DNA of 10,998 bases from Deltaproteobacteria bacterium (GTDB taxonomy: Bacteria > Desulfobacterota > Dissulfuribacteria > Dissulfuribacterales > UBA3076), in contig JAGGRV010000625.1 in NCBI GenBank assembly GCA_021159445.1, positions 1 to 10,998 of the forward strand, read 5' to 3'. Shown one piece after another: positions 1 to 6,280 of this stretch (the first letter of the stretch is position 1; each line of letters begins with the position of its first letter). The notes beneath the pieces are model-generated. The model made no database searches. It was not told the DNA's origin and saw only the letters and a list, made by a program, of their open reading frames with translations. A program made the position numbers and the translations under genes.

Positions 1-3
1 GAC

Positions 4-162
4 GTAATTATTCACGGGATTACAACGCCCGTTTTACCGCAACCCGCCGAACTGTAAGCGTTTACAGGGTGCTGCAGATGCGAGGCGGAGGGTACGTAGA
101 CGTACTCCCTGTACTTCAAGTGCCCGGCAACAAAGCAGATGCGGTGCCCTGTGAACGCTTAC
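4..162. mobile_element. MITE-like 159-bp repeat element, copy 1
   Basis: This non-coding element is repeated at 2999-3157 in the same orientation, with 10 differences in 159 positions by hand alignment (about 94% identity). The left end reads GTAATTATTCACGGG. The right end read backwards is GTAAGCGTTCACAGGG, so the ends are imperfect inverted repeats. A third related motif, GTAAGCGTTTACAGGG, starts at 54 and pairs with the right end to form a roughly 100-bp fold-back with a short inner hairpin around 82-106. There is no ORF with coding character. The left flank is only 3 bp, so a target duplication cannot be tested for this copy. The right end overlaps the last bases of ruvC. Calling it a MITE is inference from size, terminal inverted repeats and the second copy. 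A structured intergenic repeat of the REP type is the alternative. Confidence 0.7.
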
Positions 163-665
163 CTTTTCACTGAACCGGGTATTGGCCGGCTGCCCGAAGA
201 GTGGGCATGGCATATAGCCACAGCCAGGGCATCCGCAGCATCCTGAGCGGGTTTTTTGGACAGGTTGAGAAGTATCCTGACCATGTGTTGCACCTGGGTC
301 TTTTCTGCCTTGCCGTAGCCAACCACTGCCTGTTTAACCGTCATGGGCGAGTACTCGAATACAGGGAGACCTCCATGGACTGCCGCCAGAATTACCACCC
401 CCCTGGCATGACCAAGTAACAAAGCAGACCTTGCGTTGACTGAATGAAAGACGCCTTCTACTGCTGAGACTGTTGGATTGTGCCGGCCTATTACTTCCTT
501 TAGACCTGAATAGAGTCTTTCGAGCCGCTCTGCAAAGGTGAGTTCTGTGCGCGGACGGATGATACCTGCATTGACGAAATGGAGCCTGTTATCCTCCCAT
601 GACACAACTCCATAACCAGTAGCACGCGATCCGGGGTCAATACCCAGGATGATCTCCCTTGGCAT
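159..665 (-). CDS. ruvC: Crossover junction endodeoxyribonuclease RuvC
   Basis: RuvC is the Holliday junction resolvase. It cuts four-way junctions symmetrically in the RuvABC pathway of recombinational repair. At 168 aa the protein has the normal family length. The N-terminus carries the first beta strand with ILGIDPGSRATGYG. The four acidic metal-binding residues of the RNase H-like fold are all present: D10, E70 (in SAVEGVF), and D142 and D145 in QDAADALAVAICH. The ATG start lies 2 bp after the yebC stop, so the two are almost certainly cotranscribed and coupled, as in many bacteria. ruvA and ruvB often follow but would lie beyond the left edge. The TAA stop (159-161) is formed by the end of the 159-bp repeat element, so the last residues may differ from the ancestral C-terminus. 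The catalytic core is intact. Confidence 0.97.
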   Translation of the reverse strand: MPREIILGIDPGSRATGYGVVSWEDNRLHFVNAGIIRPRTELTFAERLERLYSGLKEVIGRHNPTVSAVEGVFHSVNARSALLLGHARGVVILAAVHGGLPVFEYSPMTVKQAVVGYGKAEKTQVQHMVRILLNLSKKPAQDAADALAVAICHAHSSGSRPIPGSVKR

Positions 666-667
666 CC

Positions 668-1417
668 CTAGCCGACCTTTTCAAGGATTTCATCAGGAAT
701 ATCAAAGTTGGCGTAAATGTTCTGGACATCGCTGTTTTCTTCCAGGCCCTCCATAAGTATCAGGAGTTGACTCGCCTGCTTTTCGTCCTCAATACTGACC
801 GTGTTGCCGGGTAACATGGTGATTTCGGCGGTCAGTACAGGAATGCTATTGGCCTCCAGGGCGGACTTTACGTCTTCAAAGGATTCAGGGGCGGTGTATA
901 TCTCCCATTCGGATTCCTGCTCTTGTATATCTTCGGCATTTGCTTCAAGGGCTATAGTCATAAGGGTTTCCTCATCGGCCTTGTCCTTCTCAACCAGTAT
1001 GAGTCCTTTTTTCTCAAATATCCAGGCCACGCTTCCCGGCTCTCCAAGGTTTCCACCCCTCTTAGCAAAGAGATGCCGCACATCCGCTACTGTGCGCTGG
1101 CGGTTGTCTGAAATAGTTTCAACCAGTATTGCCACACCTCCCGGACCATAACCCTCATATGTGACTTCCTCGTAATTTACCCCCTCAAGTTCGCCGGTAC
1201 CTTTTTTTATTGCCCGCTCTATATTTTCCTTGGGCATATTTTCGGCCTTTGCAGCCGCTATTGCAGTCCTCAGTCTTGGGTTGGCTGCAAGGTCGCCACC
1301 ACCTATACGGGCGGCTACCGTTACTTCCTTTATGATCTTGGAGAAAGCTTTGCCACGCTTGGCGTCTAGTGCCGCCTTTTTATGTTTTATTGTGCTCCAC
1401 TTTGAATGACCGGACAT
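668..1417 (-). CDS. yebC: YebC/PmpR family protein
   Basis: This is a 249-residue protein of the YebC/PmpR (TACO1-like) family, which normally runs 240-250 aa. Members have been described as DNA-binding regulators, and more recently as translation factors that relieve ribosome stalling, so the exact role here is open. The N-terminus MSGHSKWSTIKHKK and the following basic helical stretch (to about residue 35) are the hallmark of the family. AENMPKENIERAIKKGTG and the YEGYGPGGVAILVE segment are also typical. The middle and C-terminal domains are acidic. A GGAGG ribosome binding site stands 5 nt before the ATG. The gene is followed after 2 bp by ruvC, a conserved pairing. A candidate promoter lies 35-63 bp upstream. 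Confidence 0.96.
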   Translation of the reverse strand: MSGHSKWSTIKHKKAALDAKRGKAFSKIIKEVTVAARIGGGDLAANPRLRTAIAAAKAENMPKENIERAIKKGTGELEGVNYEEVTYEGYGPGGVAILVETISDNRQRTVADVRHLFAKRGGNLGEPGSVAWIFEKKGLILVEKDKADEETLMTIALEANAEDIQEQESEWEIYTAPESFEDVKSALEANSIPVLTAEITMLPGNTVSIEDEKQASQLLILMEGLEENSDVQNIYANFDIPDEILEKVG

Positions 1418-1451
1418 AACGCCTCCATTTGTTTAATTTTTTCAAGATACT

Positions 1452-1480
1452 ATAAAACCCAAGATTTTTCTAAATGGCAA
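1452..1480 (-). promoter_or_regulatory. Candidate sigma70 promoter for yebC-ruvC
   Basis: On the minus strand a TTGCCA (-35, 5/6 match) is separated by 17 bp from TTTTAT (-10, 4/6). A TATAGT overlaps 3 bp further downstream. It lies between the terminator hairpin of the upstream gene and yebC, where a promoter is expected. The match is modest in AT-rich DNA. Confidence 0.4.
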
Positions 1481-1504
1481 GGTGCTAAGATTTTTTCTTT
1501 TTTT

Positions 1505-1537
1505 AAATTCAAAATTTAGAATTTAGAATTCAAAATT
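1505..1537. repeat. AATTT-rich short array
   Basis: This is a 33-bp low-complexity run built from repeated AATTTAGAATT/AATTCAAAATT words, partly self-complementary. Very similar AAATTTGAAA words occur in the 5154-5398 gap. It lies immediately downstream of the dynamin-like gene's terminator hairpin. Confidence 0.5.
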
Positions 1538-1566
1538 GTGCCTGAACGGCTTTGCCGTTCAGGCAC
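1538..1566 (-). terminator. Rho-independent terminator of the dynamin-like gene
   Basis: A perfect 13-bp stem GTGCCTGAACGGC with a TTT loop spans 1538-1566. Read on the minus strand it is followed by an AATTTTGAATT stretch, a weak U-rich tail. The stem overlaps the stop codon of the GTPase gene by one base, so the hairpin forms right at the end of its message. It separates that gene from yebC-ruvC. Confidence 0.75.
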
Positions 1567-2927
1567 TAAATACGTTCGAAAAAACGGCTTAGATCTTTAT
1601 CAAGAAAGTGCTCTATCTTTCCAAGATATCGGCCATGTGTAATCAATACCTGCCTCCTGGCCTGGTCCTCTATGAGTTTATGTATCCGGTATTTAACCCT
1701 GTTCCAGAGATCTTTTTTGTAGGCAGTCTCAAGGGGGATCAAATTATCCAGGTCTTTTAGAATATTTTTTGTGAATTTAGGAAAGAGTATCCGTTGAACA
1801 TACAGAGAAGCTAAAGCCACGACCAACAGGGCCCAAACAATCGGCCAAAGGAAATGTTCAAAACTCATATTTCCGGTCAGCAAGGCACCTGCAAGCGGGG
1901 TGTCCGGATAGCCGGTCAAGAGCTTCATAACCAGATCTCCAAAGAAGAAGGCCAGTATGGCGGCCATACCCCAGGTGCGGAGGACCCCTTTGAATTTATG
2001 AATGAATCGTTTTTGGAAAGCGGCCATGGCCTCTATTTCCAGGCCAAGTTCCCTTACGACTCGATCCACTTCCTGGAGTATATGGTTTAATCTCATCTTT
2101 GGTGCTGAACTCATGGTCTGTTTGAGCTCTTCCCGTTCATTCATCCATATTTCAAAGCCCGTGGGAGGTACTTTGCCGTCTTGAGGCGCAAAGGTGAGAT
2201 ATATCCTTGGCATATCCTTTCTGCCTGTCATCTGTGAAAGGTTCCAGCACAGGGTTCCATAAGACCTCAAAAGGTCGGACACGCTTTCGCATTCGTCAAT
2301 TCGATTCAGTACGTAAATGACCCTGTCTTCTCCGGTGGAGCCGGGGAGTGTGCTCCGGATGGCCTGATAAGTTTCCTTTATTGTTCCTGCCTTATGGGGA
2401 TCGAACATCAGGATGATGAGGTCTGCCAGCTTTGCCAGTTCTCCCACTACACCAAGGTAGTCATAGCCCCTATCTTTTTCTGTGACCGAATCCAGCATTC
2501 CCGGGGTATCTATGATGGCAAAATCCTGCAGTATGGGAGTATTTGTCACCCTTTTTAAACGCATATGGGATAGAAGACTTTCACCAAAGTGCCTCAGAGG
2601 AGCAAAAGGGAGACGCTCATCATTTACTACTGTGCTGCCGGGTACTTCTCCTTCTGGCTCGTTGGGCTCTGGTGCGGCCAGGATGGTAAAGCTGTCATCA
2701 GTAGGTGCCTGACCAGTGCGCTGGATCTGGCTTCCCAGGATTTCGTTGATAAAGGTGGATTTCCCAGATGAATAGTTGCCGATTATAAGGACCACCGGCT
2801 TCCATTTAAGGGGAGTAAGCAGGTCCTTGATGTCCAGGCCGTAACGCTCAAAAAGTGGGCCCATCTTGTTACGCAGTAGTTGTTCAAGTTCTTTTGTCAA
2901 GGTCTCAGCGGCCTTTCCCATTTCCAT
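1566..2927 (-). CDS. Bacterial dynamin-like membrane GTPase
   Basis: This is a 453-residue GTPase of the dynamin/EHD-like superfamily. The G domain has P-loop GNYSSGKST (50-58), G3 DTPG (140-143) and G4 NRID (208-211). The GNYSSGKSTFIN form is typical of dynamin-like and EHD-like proteins rather than of translation or Era-type GTPases. Helical regions follow: a possible stalk around 265-315, two hydrophobic segments at about 317-337 and 358-379 that look like a membrane hairpin, and a basic, helical C-terminus. Such proteins bind and remodel membranes, but the role of this one is unknown. A GAGGAG ribosome binding site stands about 6 nt before the ATG. No partner dynamin gene is adjacent, unlike many bacterial tandem dynamin pairs. 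A MITE-like element lies about 70 bp upstream, and a terminator closes the gene. Confidence 0.85.
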   Translation of the reverse strand: MEMGKAAETLTKELEQLLRNKMGPLFERYGLDIKDLLTPLKWKPVVLIIGNYSSGKSTFINEILGSQIQRTGQAPTDDSFTILAAPEPNEPEGEVPGSTVVNDERLPFAPLRHFGESLLSHMRLKRVTNTPILQDFAIIDTPGMLDSVTEKDRGYDYLGVVGELAKLADLIILMFDPHKAGTIKETYQAIRSTLPGSTGEDRVIYVLNRIDECESVSDLLRSYGTLCWNLSQMTGRKDMPRIYLTFAPQDGKVPPTGFEIWMNEREELKQTMSSAPKMRLNHILQEVDRVVRELGLEIEAMAAFQKRFIHKFKGVLRTWGMAAILAFFFGDLVMKLLTGYPDTPLAGALLTGNMSFEHFLWPIVWALLVVALASLYVQRILFPKFTKNILKDLDNLIPLETAYKKDLWNRVKYRIHKLIEDQARRQVLITHGRYLGKIEHFLDKDLSRFFERI

Positions 2928-2991
2928 ACAGAACTCCTCACAGGCACTTGCATTCCTGATACAAGGGCAATTCTATAGTCAAGTTGGTTGC

Positions 2992-3166
2992 AATATAGGT
3001 AACCGTTCACGGGATTACAATGCCCGTTTTACCGCAACCCACCGAGCTGTAAGCGTTTACAGGGTGCTGCAGATGCGAGGCGTAGGGTACGCAGACGTAC
3101 TCCCTGTACTTCAAGTGCCCGGCAACAAAACAGATGCGGTGCCATGTGAACGCTTACAAATATAGG
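2992..3166. mobile_element. MITE-like 159-bp repeat element, copy 2, with 8-bp flanking direct repeat
   Basis: This is the second copy of the element at 4-162, with its core at 2999-3157. The left end is GTAACCGTTCACGGG and the right end in reverse is GTAAGCGTTCACATGG. The internal motif GTAAGCGTTTACAGGG begins at about 3050 and pairs with the right end. The element is flanked by AATATAGG at 2992-2999 and again at 3159-3166, which fits an 8-bp target-site duplication. It contains no coding gene. It lies between the dynamin-like gene and the FmdB-type gene. A transposase would have to act in trans, and none is in the window. Confidence 0.75.
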
Positions 3167-3399
3167 ACCTTATCATAGCAATAAACAGCATAGTCACCAA
3201 TAGTATCGTTGAAAAGTCTTGATGCCTGTCCAAAATGTAGTCCATCAATTGGCCTGGGGCCATAGACTTTCAGATTATTTATCCCGTTCCTTATCGGCTT
3301 AGATTGCTACTGGTAGTGGTATCATAGGAGGGTTCTGTCGTTACAGGAAATATGGAGATTAGTAAGGATAGGACATAGATTATGATTAGGCCGGACCTA
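3167..3399. other. Intergenic stretch with no recognised gene
   Basis: This is about 230 bp between the repeat element and the end of the FmdB-type gene. I see no convincing coding frame on either strand. A short TGGCC/GGCCA hairpin lies near 3253-3265. No clear terminator was found for the FmdB-type gene, which ends with two adjacent TAG stops. Confidence 0.5.
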
Positions 3400-3651
3400 C
3401 TAGACCTTTCCGCAGCAGGACCCGGGCCCTGAACAGTTCGGGGCATCTCCGGGGCTGAAACCACAGCAGGCCGTATCCTTCGGGCCGGGAAGTCTTGAGC
3501 CATGGGAGCCGGTAAAGGACGAGCTTGAGGATATCAATTTTGTGAGATCTTCAGATCCGCAGGAAGGACACTTCACCTCGAGTTGGTTGGGAAATACCAA
3601 CATCTCGTTAACCTTTCCACAGGCTTCACATCGGTATTCATAGATCGGCAT
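3400..3651 (-). CDS. FmdB-type zinc ribbon protein with Cys-rich tail
   Basis: This is a small 83-residue protein of the FmdB/CxxC_CxxC_SSSS family. The start MPIYEYRCEACGK is diagnostic. C8, C11, C28 and C31 form the zinc ribbon, followed by the serine run (about 41-45). The family is named for a formylmethanofuran dehydrogenase operon protein; its molecular function is not established. The start was placed at the ATG at 3649-3651 because AGGTGA lies 5 nt before it. An in-frame ATG three codons upstream overlaps that site and is less likely. The C-terminus has five more cysteines (62, 63, 73, 79, 80), ending in a CCGKV tail, which could bind a further metal; that is inference. It lies downstream of mrp and nifX-like genes, but a 258-bp gap separates them, so cotranscription is uncertain. 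Confidence 0.85.
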   Translation of the reverse strand: MPIYEYRCEACGKVNEMLVFPNQLEVKCPSCGSEDLTKLISSSSSFTGSHGSRLPGPKDTACCGFSPGDAPNCSGPGSCCGKV

Positions 3652-3675
3652 AGCATTCACCTGTTACTTAAATCT

Positions 3676-3889
3676 AAGTTGAGCTATTAGCTGTTAGCCA
3701 TTAGCGTTTAGCTTTGAAAAATCAAGGCATTACGTTAATTAGAAATAGCACCCAACGGGTTCACCCTGTTGAATCCCCAAAGGGGGCAACGAAGCTGCAT
3801 TCAACAAGGTGAAAGTTTGTAATAGCAAAACATCCTGTAATCATATAACGAATAGCTAACCGCTAAAGGCTAATCGCTCAATTCAAGTT
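3676..3889. repeat. TTAGC-rich inverted arrays enclosing a nested hairpin
   Basis: The gap between the FmdB-type and NifX-like genes is a nested fold-back. The outer arms are TTGAGCTATTAGC-type arrays at 3676-3713 and their approximate inverse at 3851-3889. Inside, a 15-nt arm at 3760-3774 pairs with 3799-3813 (14 of 15; the mismatch becomes G-U in a minus-strand transcript), and a CCCCAAAGGGG mini-hairpin lies at 3775-3785. It could be a mobile intergenic repeat or a structured RNA. It could also act as the end of the mrp-nifX transcript, though no U tract follows. The outer array type recurs at 7127-7243. Confidence 0.6.
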
Positions 3890-3909
3890 AAAGAAATTAT
3901 GAATTATGA

Positions 3910-4275
3910 TTAATGTTGACACTGATGGCCTTCCTCGCCATGTCCTGGACATGTGGAGCCTGTTATACCCTTGAGGCGGTTTGCAAGGAGGTCCTCCATC
4001 AGCTGCGCCGGGTCTGCGGTGGTCACACCTGCAATGACTTGTATCCCGGCAGCCGCTATTAACTCCACGGCCCTGCCTCCAATTCCTCCACAAATTAAAT
4101 GTGTAGCTCCCAATTCGTGAAGCCATTGCGGCAGTAAGCCCGGCTCGTGGGGAGGAGGTACAAGGAGTTGGGTCTTGGCGATATTTCCATTCTCAACATC
4201 TATTATAGCGAATTGGGCCGCATGGCCAAAATGGCTGCTCAGCATCCCGTTTTCAATTGGTATTGCGATTTTCAT
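3910..4275 (-). CDS. NifX/NifB-type dinitrogenase iron-molybdenum cofactor-binding domain protein
   Basis: This 121-residue protein has the NifX/NafY-like domain that in nitrogen fixers binds FeMo-cofactor or its precursor NifB-co. Stand-alone versions in anaerobes are thought to bind metal clusters, but their function is mostly unknown. The N-terminus MKIAIPIENGMLSSHFGHAAQFAI is the standard start, with SSHFGHA in the position of the family's conserved histidine region. ICGGIGGRAVELIAAAGIQVIAG is the typical second half. The C-terminus ends in a short metal-ligand-rich tail with two Cys and several His (TCPGHGEEGHQCQH). The ATG overlaps the mrp stop as ATGA, so translation is coupled to the Mrp ATPase. 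This argues that the two proteins work together, possibly as carrier and ATPase for an iron-sulfur or other metal cluster. No nif structural genes are present, so a role in nitrogen fixation is not supported. Confidence 0.9.
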   Translation of the reverse strand: MKIAIPIENGMLSSHFGHAAQFAIIDVENGNIAKTQLLVPPPHEPGLLPQWLHELGATHLICGGIGGRAVELIAAAGIQVIAGVTTADPAQLMEDLLANRLKGITGSTCPGHGEEGHQCQH

Positions 4276-5153
4276 GTGTTCGATTCCTCTTTCTTTTCCT
4301 TATTCTCTTCAGCTAAGGCCTGTGTGACATTGATTACGTTTCTTCCAATTTTTTGAAAGGCGTCTGCTGTATGGCTGTTGGGATATGAAGCAATAATCGG
4401 CCGTCCGGCATCCCCTGTGGTGACGACCCTCGGATCAACAGGGATGCGTCCGAGGAAGGGAATATCCAACTCTTTAGCCAGTTTCTCTCCGCCGCCTTTT
4501 TTGAAAATGTCTATAGCCTTGCCGCAGTGTGGACAGATCATGCCACTCATGTTTTCTACAATGCCTAAGATCGGCATATTGACCTGCTTACAGAAGCTTA
4601 TGGATTTTCTGACATCCAGAAGTGATACTTCCTGGGGCGTAGTTACTACTACTGCATAGGCGTCGGGTATGGTCTGAGCCACAGTCATGGGCTCGTCACC
4701 AGTCCCTGGTGGCGCGTCAATTATCAGATAGTCGAGCTTTCCCCACTCGATGTCGTAAACAAACTGCCTTATAGCAGATGTCTTGAGGGGTCCACGCCAT
4801 ATAACCGCAGAATCTTTTTTGGGCAAAAGGGGTTCTATAGACATAAACTTCAGGTTAGGCGAATAGTAAACAGGTCCAACCGTGCCATCCGGCCGCTGTT
4901 GAAGCTCTCCTTTTTCCACACCCAACATCTTGGGCACATTAGGCCCGTGTAGATCTACATCCAAGAGGCCGACATAATAATTTTCAAGGGAAAGCCCGAT
5001 TGCCAGGTTTATGGATACAGTGCTTTTACCAACACCGCCCTTGCCGCTCATTACCATGATTTTATTGTCTATGTTCCGTAGTTTTTCCTGAATCTTTTCG
5101 TCCTGCTCCTCAAGAACAGGATTTGTCATAGGATTTGCTGATTTTTCCTTCAA
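4272..5153 (-). CDS. mrp: Mrp/NBP35-family iron-sulfur cluster carrier ATPase
   Basis: This 293-residue protein belongs to the Mrp/NBP35/ApbC branch of the SIMIBI P-loop ATPases, cytosolic carriers that hold a [4Fe-4S] cluster at a dimer interface and pass it to target proteins. The deviant Walker A SGKGGVGKST spans 36-45 with signature K38 and K43. DVDLHGPNVPKMLG (65-78) and IIDAPPGTGDEP (144-155) are characteristic. The bridging CPHC motif (C207, C210) is intact. It lacks both the N-terminal DUF59/MIP18 domain of many bacterial Mrp proteins and the four-Cys N-terminus of NBP35. The start is TTG at 5151-5153, with AGGGAG 9 nt upstream. The first in-frame ATG (codon 9) has no well-placed ribosome binding site. 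It heads an overlapping pair with the downstream NifX-like gene and has its own promoter upstream. Confidence 0.93.
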   Translation of the reverse strand: MKEKSANPMTNPVLEEQDEKIQEKLRNIDNKIMVMSGKGGVGKSTVSINLAIGLSLENYYVGLLDVDLHGPNVPKMLGVEKGELQQRPDGTVGPVYYSPNLKFMSIEPLLPKKDSAVIWRGPLKTSAIRQFVYDIEWGKLDYLIIDAPPGTGDEPMTVAQTIPDAYAVVVTTPQEVSLLDVRKSISFCKQVNMPILGIVENMSGMICPHCGKAIDIFKKGGGEKLAKELDIPFLGRIPVDPRVVTTGDAGRPIIASYPNSHTADAFQKIGRNVINVTQALAEENKEKKEESNT

Positions 5154-5208
5154 TCGTTTATTCTCCCTATAAGTAGTTTACACTTTGTTGATCTTGTATT
5201 TTGGCAGT

Positions 5209-5288
5209 GAAATTTGAAACTCGAAATTTGAAATTGGGAAAAACACAAAGATGTAGATGCGTTACCTAATTTCTAATTTCTAATTTCG
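5209..5288. repeat. AAATTT-rich arrays in inverted orientation in the mrp leader
   Basis: GAAATTTGAAA-type words at 5209-5235 face CTAATTTCTAATTTC words at 5265-5288 across about 29 bp, so the region could form an AT-rich fold-back. It lies inside the predicted 5' leader of mrp, between its promoter and start codon. The words resemble the short array at 1505-1537. The remainder of the 5154-5398 gap holds the promoter and no gene. Confidence 0.5.
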
Positions 5289-5313
5289 TTTCGACATCAG
5301 CATTCAATTCAAT

Positions 5314-5342
5314 AATATACGCTTTTTCGAAAAAAGTGTAAA
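5314..5342 (-). promoter_or_regulatory. Sigma70-type promoter for mrp
   Basis: On the minus strand TTTACA (-35) is followed after exactly 17 bp by TATATT (-10). The spacer contains the near-palindrome TTTTTTCGAAAAA. Transcription would start near 5307, giving a leader of about 150 nt before the TTG start. This suggests that mrp and the short NifX-like gene can be expressed apart from the MinD-type pair upstream. Confidence 0.6.
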
Positions 5343-5398
5343 CTGGTGAATGAAGGATGCCATTTATCCTATTAACGGACATTTTGCACCATGCACTT

Positions 5399-6280
5399 TT
5401 ACTTTTTCTTCTGATCAAGGGCAATCTTTTCTAATTTTTTCCAAATTTCTCTGATAGCCATGGCACCTGGCCCGTCTGAATTTTCTACCAGGGGTCTGCC
5501 GGCAACCACGCTTGATACGGCATCGGGATCAAATGGAATCAGCCCTAACATGGAAATTTGTTTTTTTAAACAGGTTTCCCGGATTTTTTCTGCAACTTCC
5601 CGGTTCAGGTCCGATTTATTTATACATATGCATGTAGGGATCTTAAAGTATTCCGCAAGGTCTACCACGCGGCTGAGGTCATGGAGCCCGGATGTTGTCG
5701 GTTCTGTAACCACGAGTATCAGGTCAGCACCGGCAAGAGACGCTATCACAGGACAACCGATGCCAGGTGATCCATCAACCAGTATCCAATCGGCCTTTAA
5801 TTCCTCAGCAATGGCCCTGGCCTCTTTTTTTACCAGGCTGACCAGTTTCCCGGAATTTTCTTCCCCCATGCCGAGTTGAGCATGGACCATTGGCCCATAA
5901 TCAGTATCTGAGATAAACCATGAACCGCACAGATTGTCCTTGAGGTTTATGGCCTCTTCCGGGCAAAATTCAGCACAGACTCCGCATCCTTCACAGGACA
6001 GGGGATCAACCTCCGCTGATTCGAGGGTTGTTATTGCATCAAACTGACAAAGTTCTTCACAGGTCCCACATGCCGTACATAATGATGTATCCACCTCTGC
6101 AGTTACACCGGACCAAAACTCCGTTTCCTTTTTGATTTTTGGATTAAGCAGCAAGTGTAAATCTGCAGCATCTACGTCACAGTCAGCCAGAACTGTGTTG
6201 GGCACGAGTGCTGCCAGAGATCCAACCACTGTAGTCTTTCCGGTGCCGCCCTTACCGCTCAAAATCAGGATTTCCCTCAT
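5399..6280 (-). CDS. MinD-superfamily P-loop ATPase with inserted 2x[4Fe-4S] ferredoxin domain (second of pair)
   Basis: This is a 293-residue cytosolic ATPase related to MinD, NifH and Mrp. The deviant Walker A SGKGGTGKTT spans 8-17 (K10, K15). DCDVDAADLH follows at 33-42. An inserted bacterial-type ferredoxin domain has C68/C71/C74/C78 and C96/C99/C102/C106, each with CxxCxxCxxxC spacing, so two [4Fe-4S] clusters are expected. The second half of the ATPase has ILVDGSPGIGCPVIAS (166-181) and INKSDLN (220-226). The ATG overlaps the stop of the upstream paralogue as ATGA, so the two are coupled and probably form a heterodimer (inference). Such pairs are widespread in anaerobes and usually stand near NifX-like and Mrp genes, as here. 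Their substrate is not established; ATP-driven iron-sulfur cluster or electron transfer is the usual guess. About 245 bp of non-coding DNA follow before mrp. Confidence 0.9.
   Translation of the reverse strand: MREILILSGKGGTGKTTVVGSLAALVPNTVLADCDVDAADLHLLLNPKIKKETEFWSGVTAEVDTSLCTACGTCEELCQFDAITTLESAEVDPLSCEGCGVCAEFCPEEAINLKDNLCGSWFISDTDYGPMVHAQLGMGEENSGKLVSLVKKEARAIAEELKADWILVDGSPGIGCPVIASLAGADLILVVTEPTTSGLHDLSRVVDLAEYFKIPTCICINKSDLNREVAEKIRETCLKKQISMLGLIPFDPDAVSSVVAGRPLVENSDGPGAMAIREIWKKLEKIALDQKKK

Noticed and set aside
2866..3165. 99-codon plus-strand frame running through repeat copy 2
   Set aside because: It spans the antisense start of the GTPase gene, its leader and the repeat. It has no family motifs, and the repeat occurs elsewhere without this frame.
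1..3166. CRISPR array or insertion sequence
   Set aside because: There are only two repeat copies 3 kb apart, no regular spacers and no transposase.
3291..3503. 70-codon minus-strand frame with a hydrophobic stretch
   Set aside because: It overlaps the FmdB-type gene in another frame; the zinc ribbon frame has clear family motifs and a ribosome binding site.
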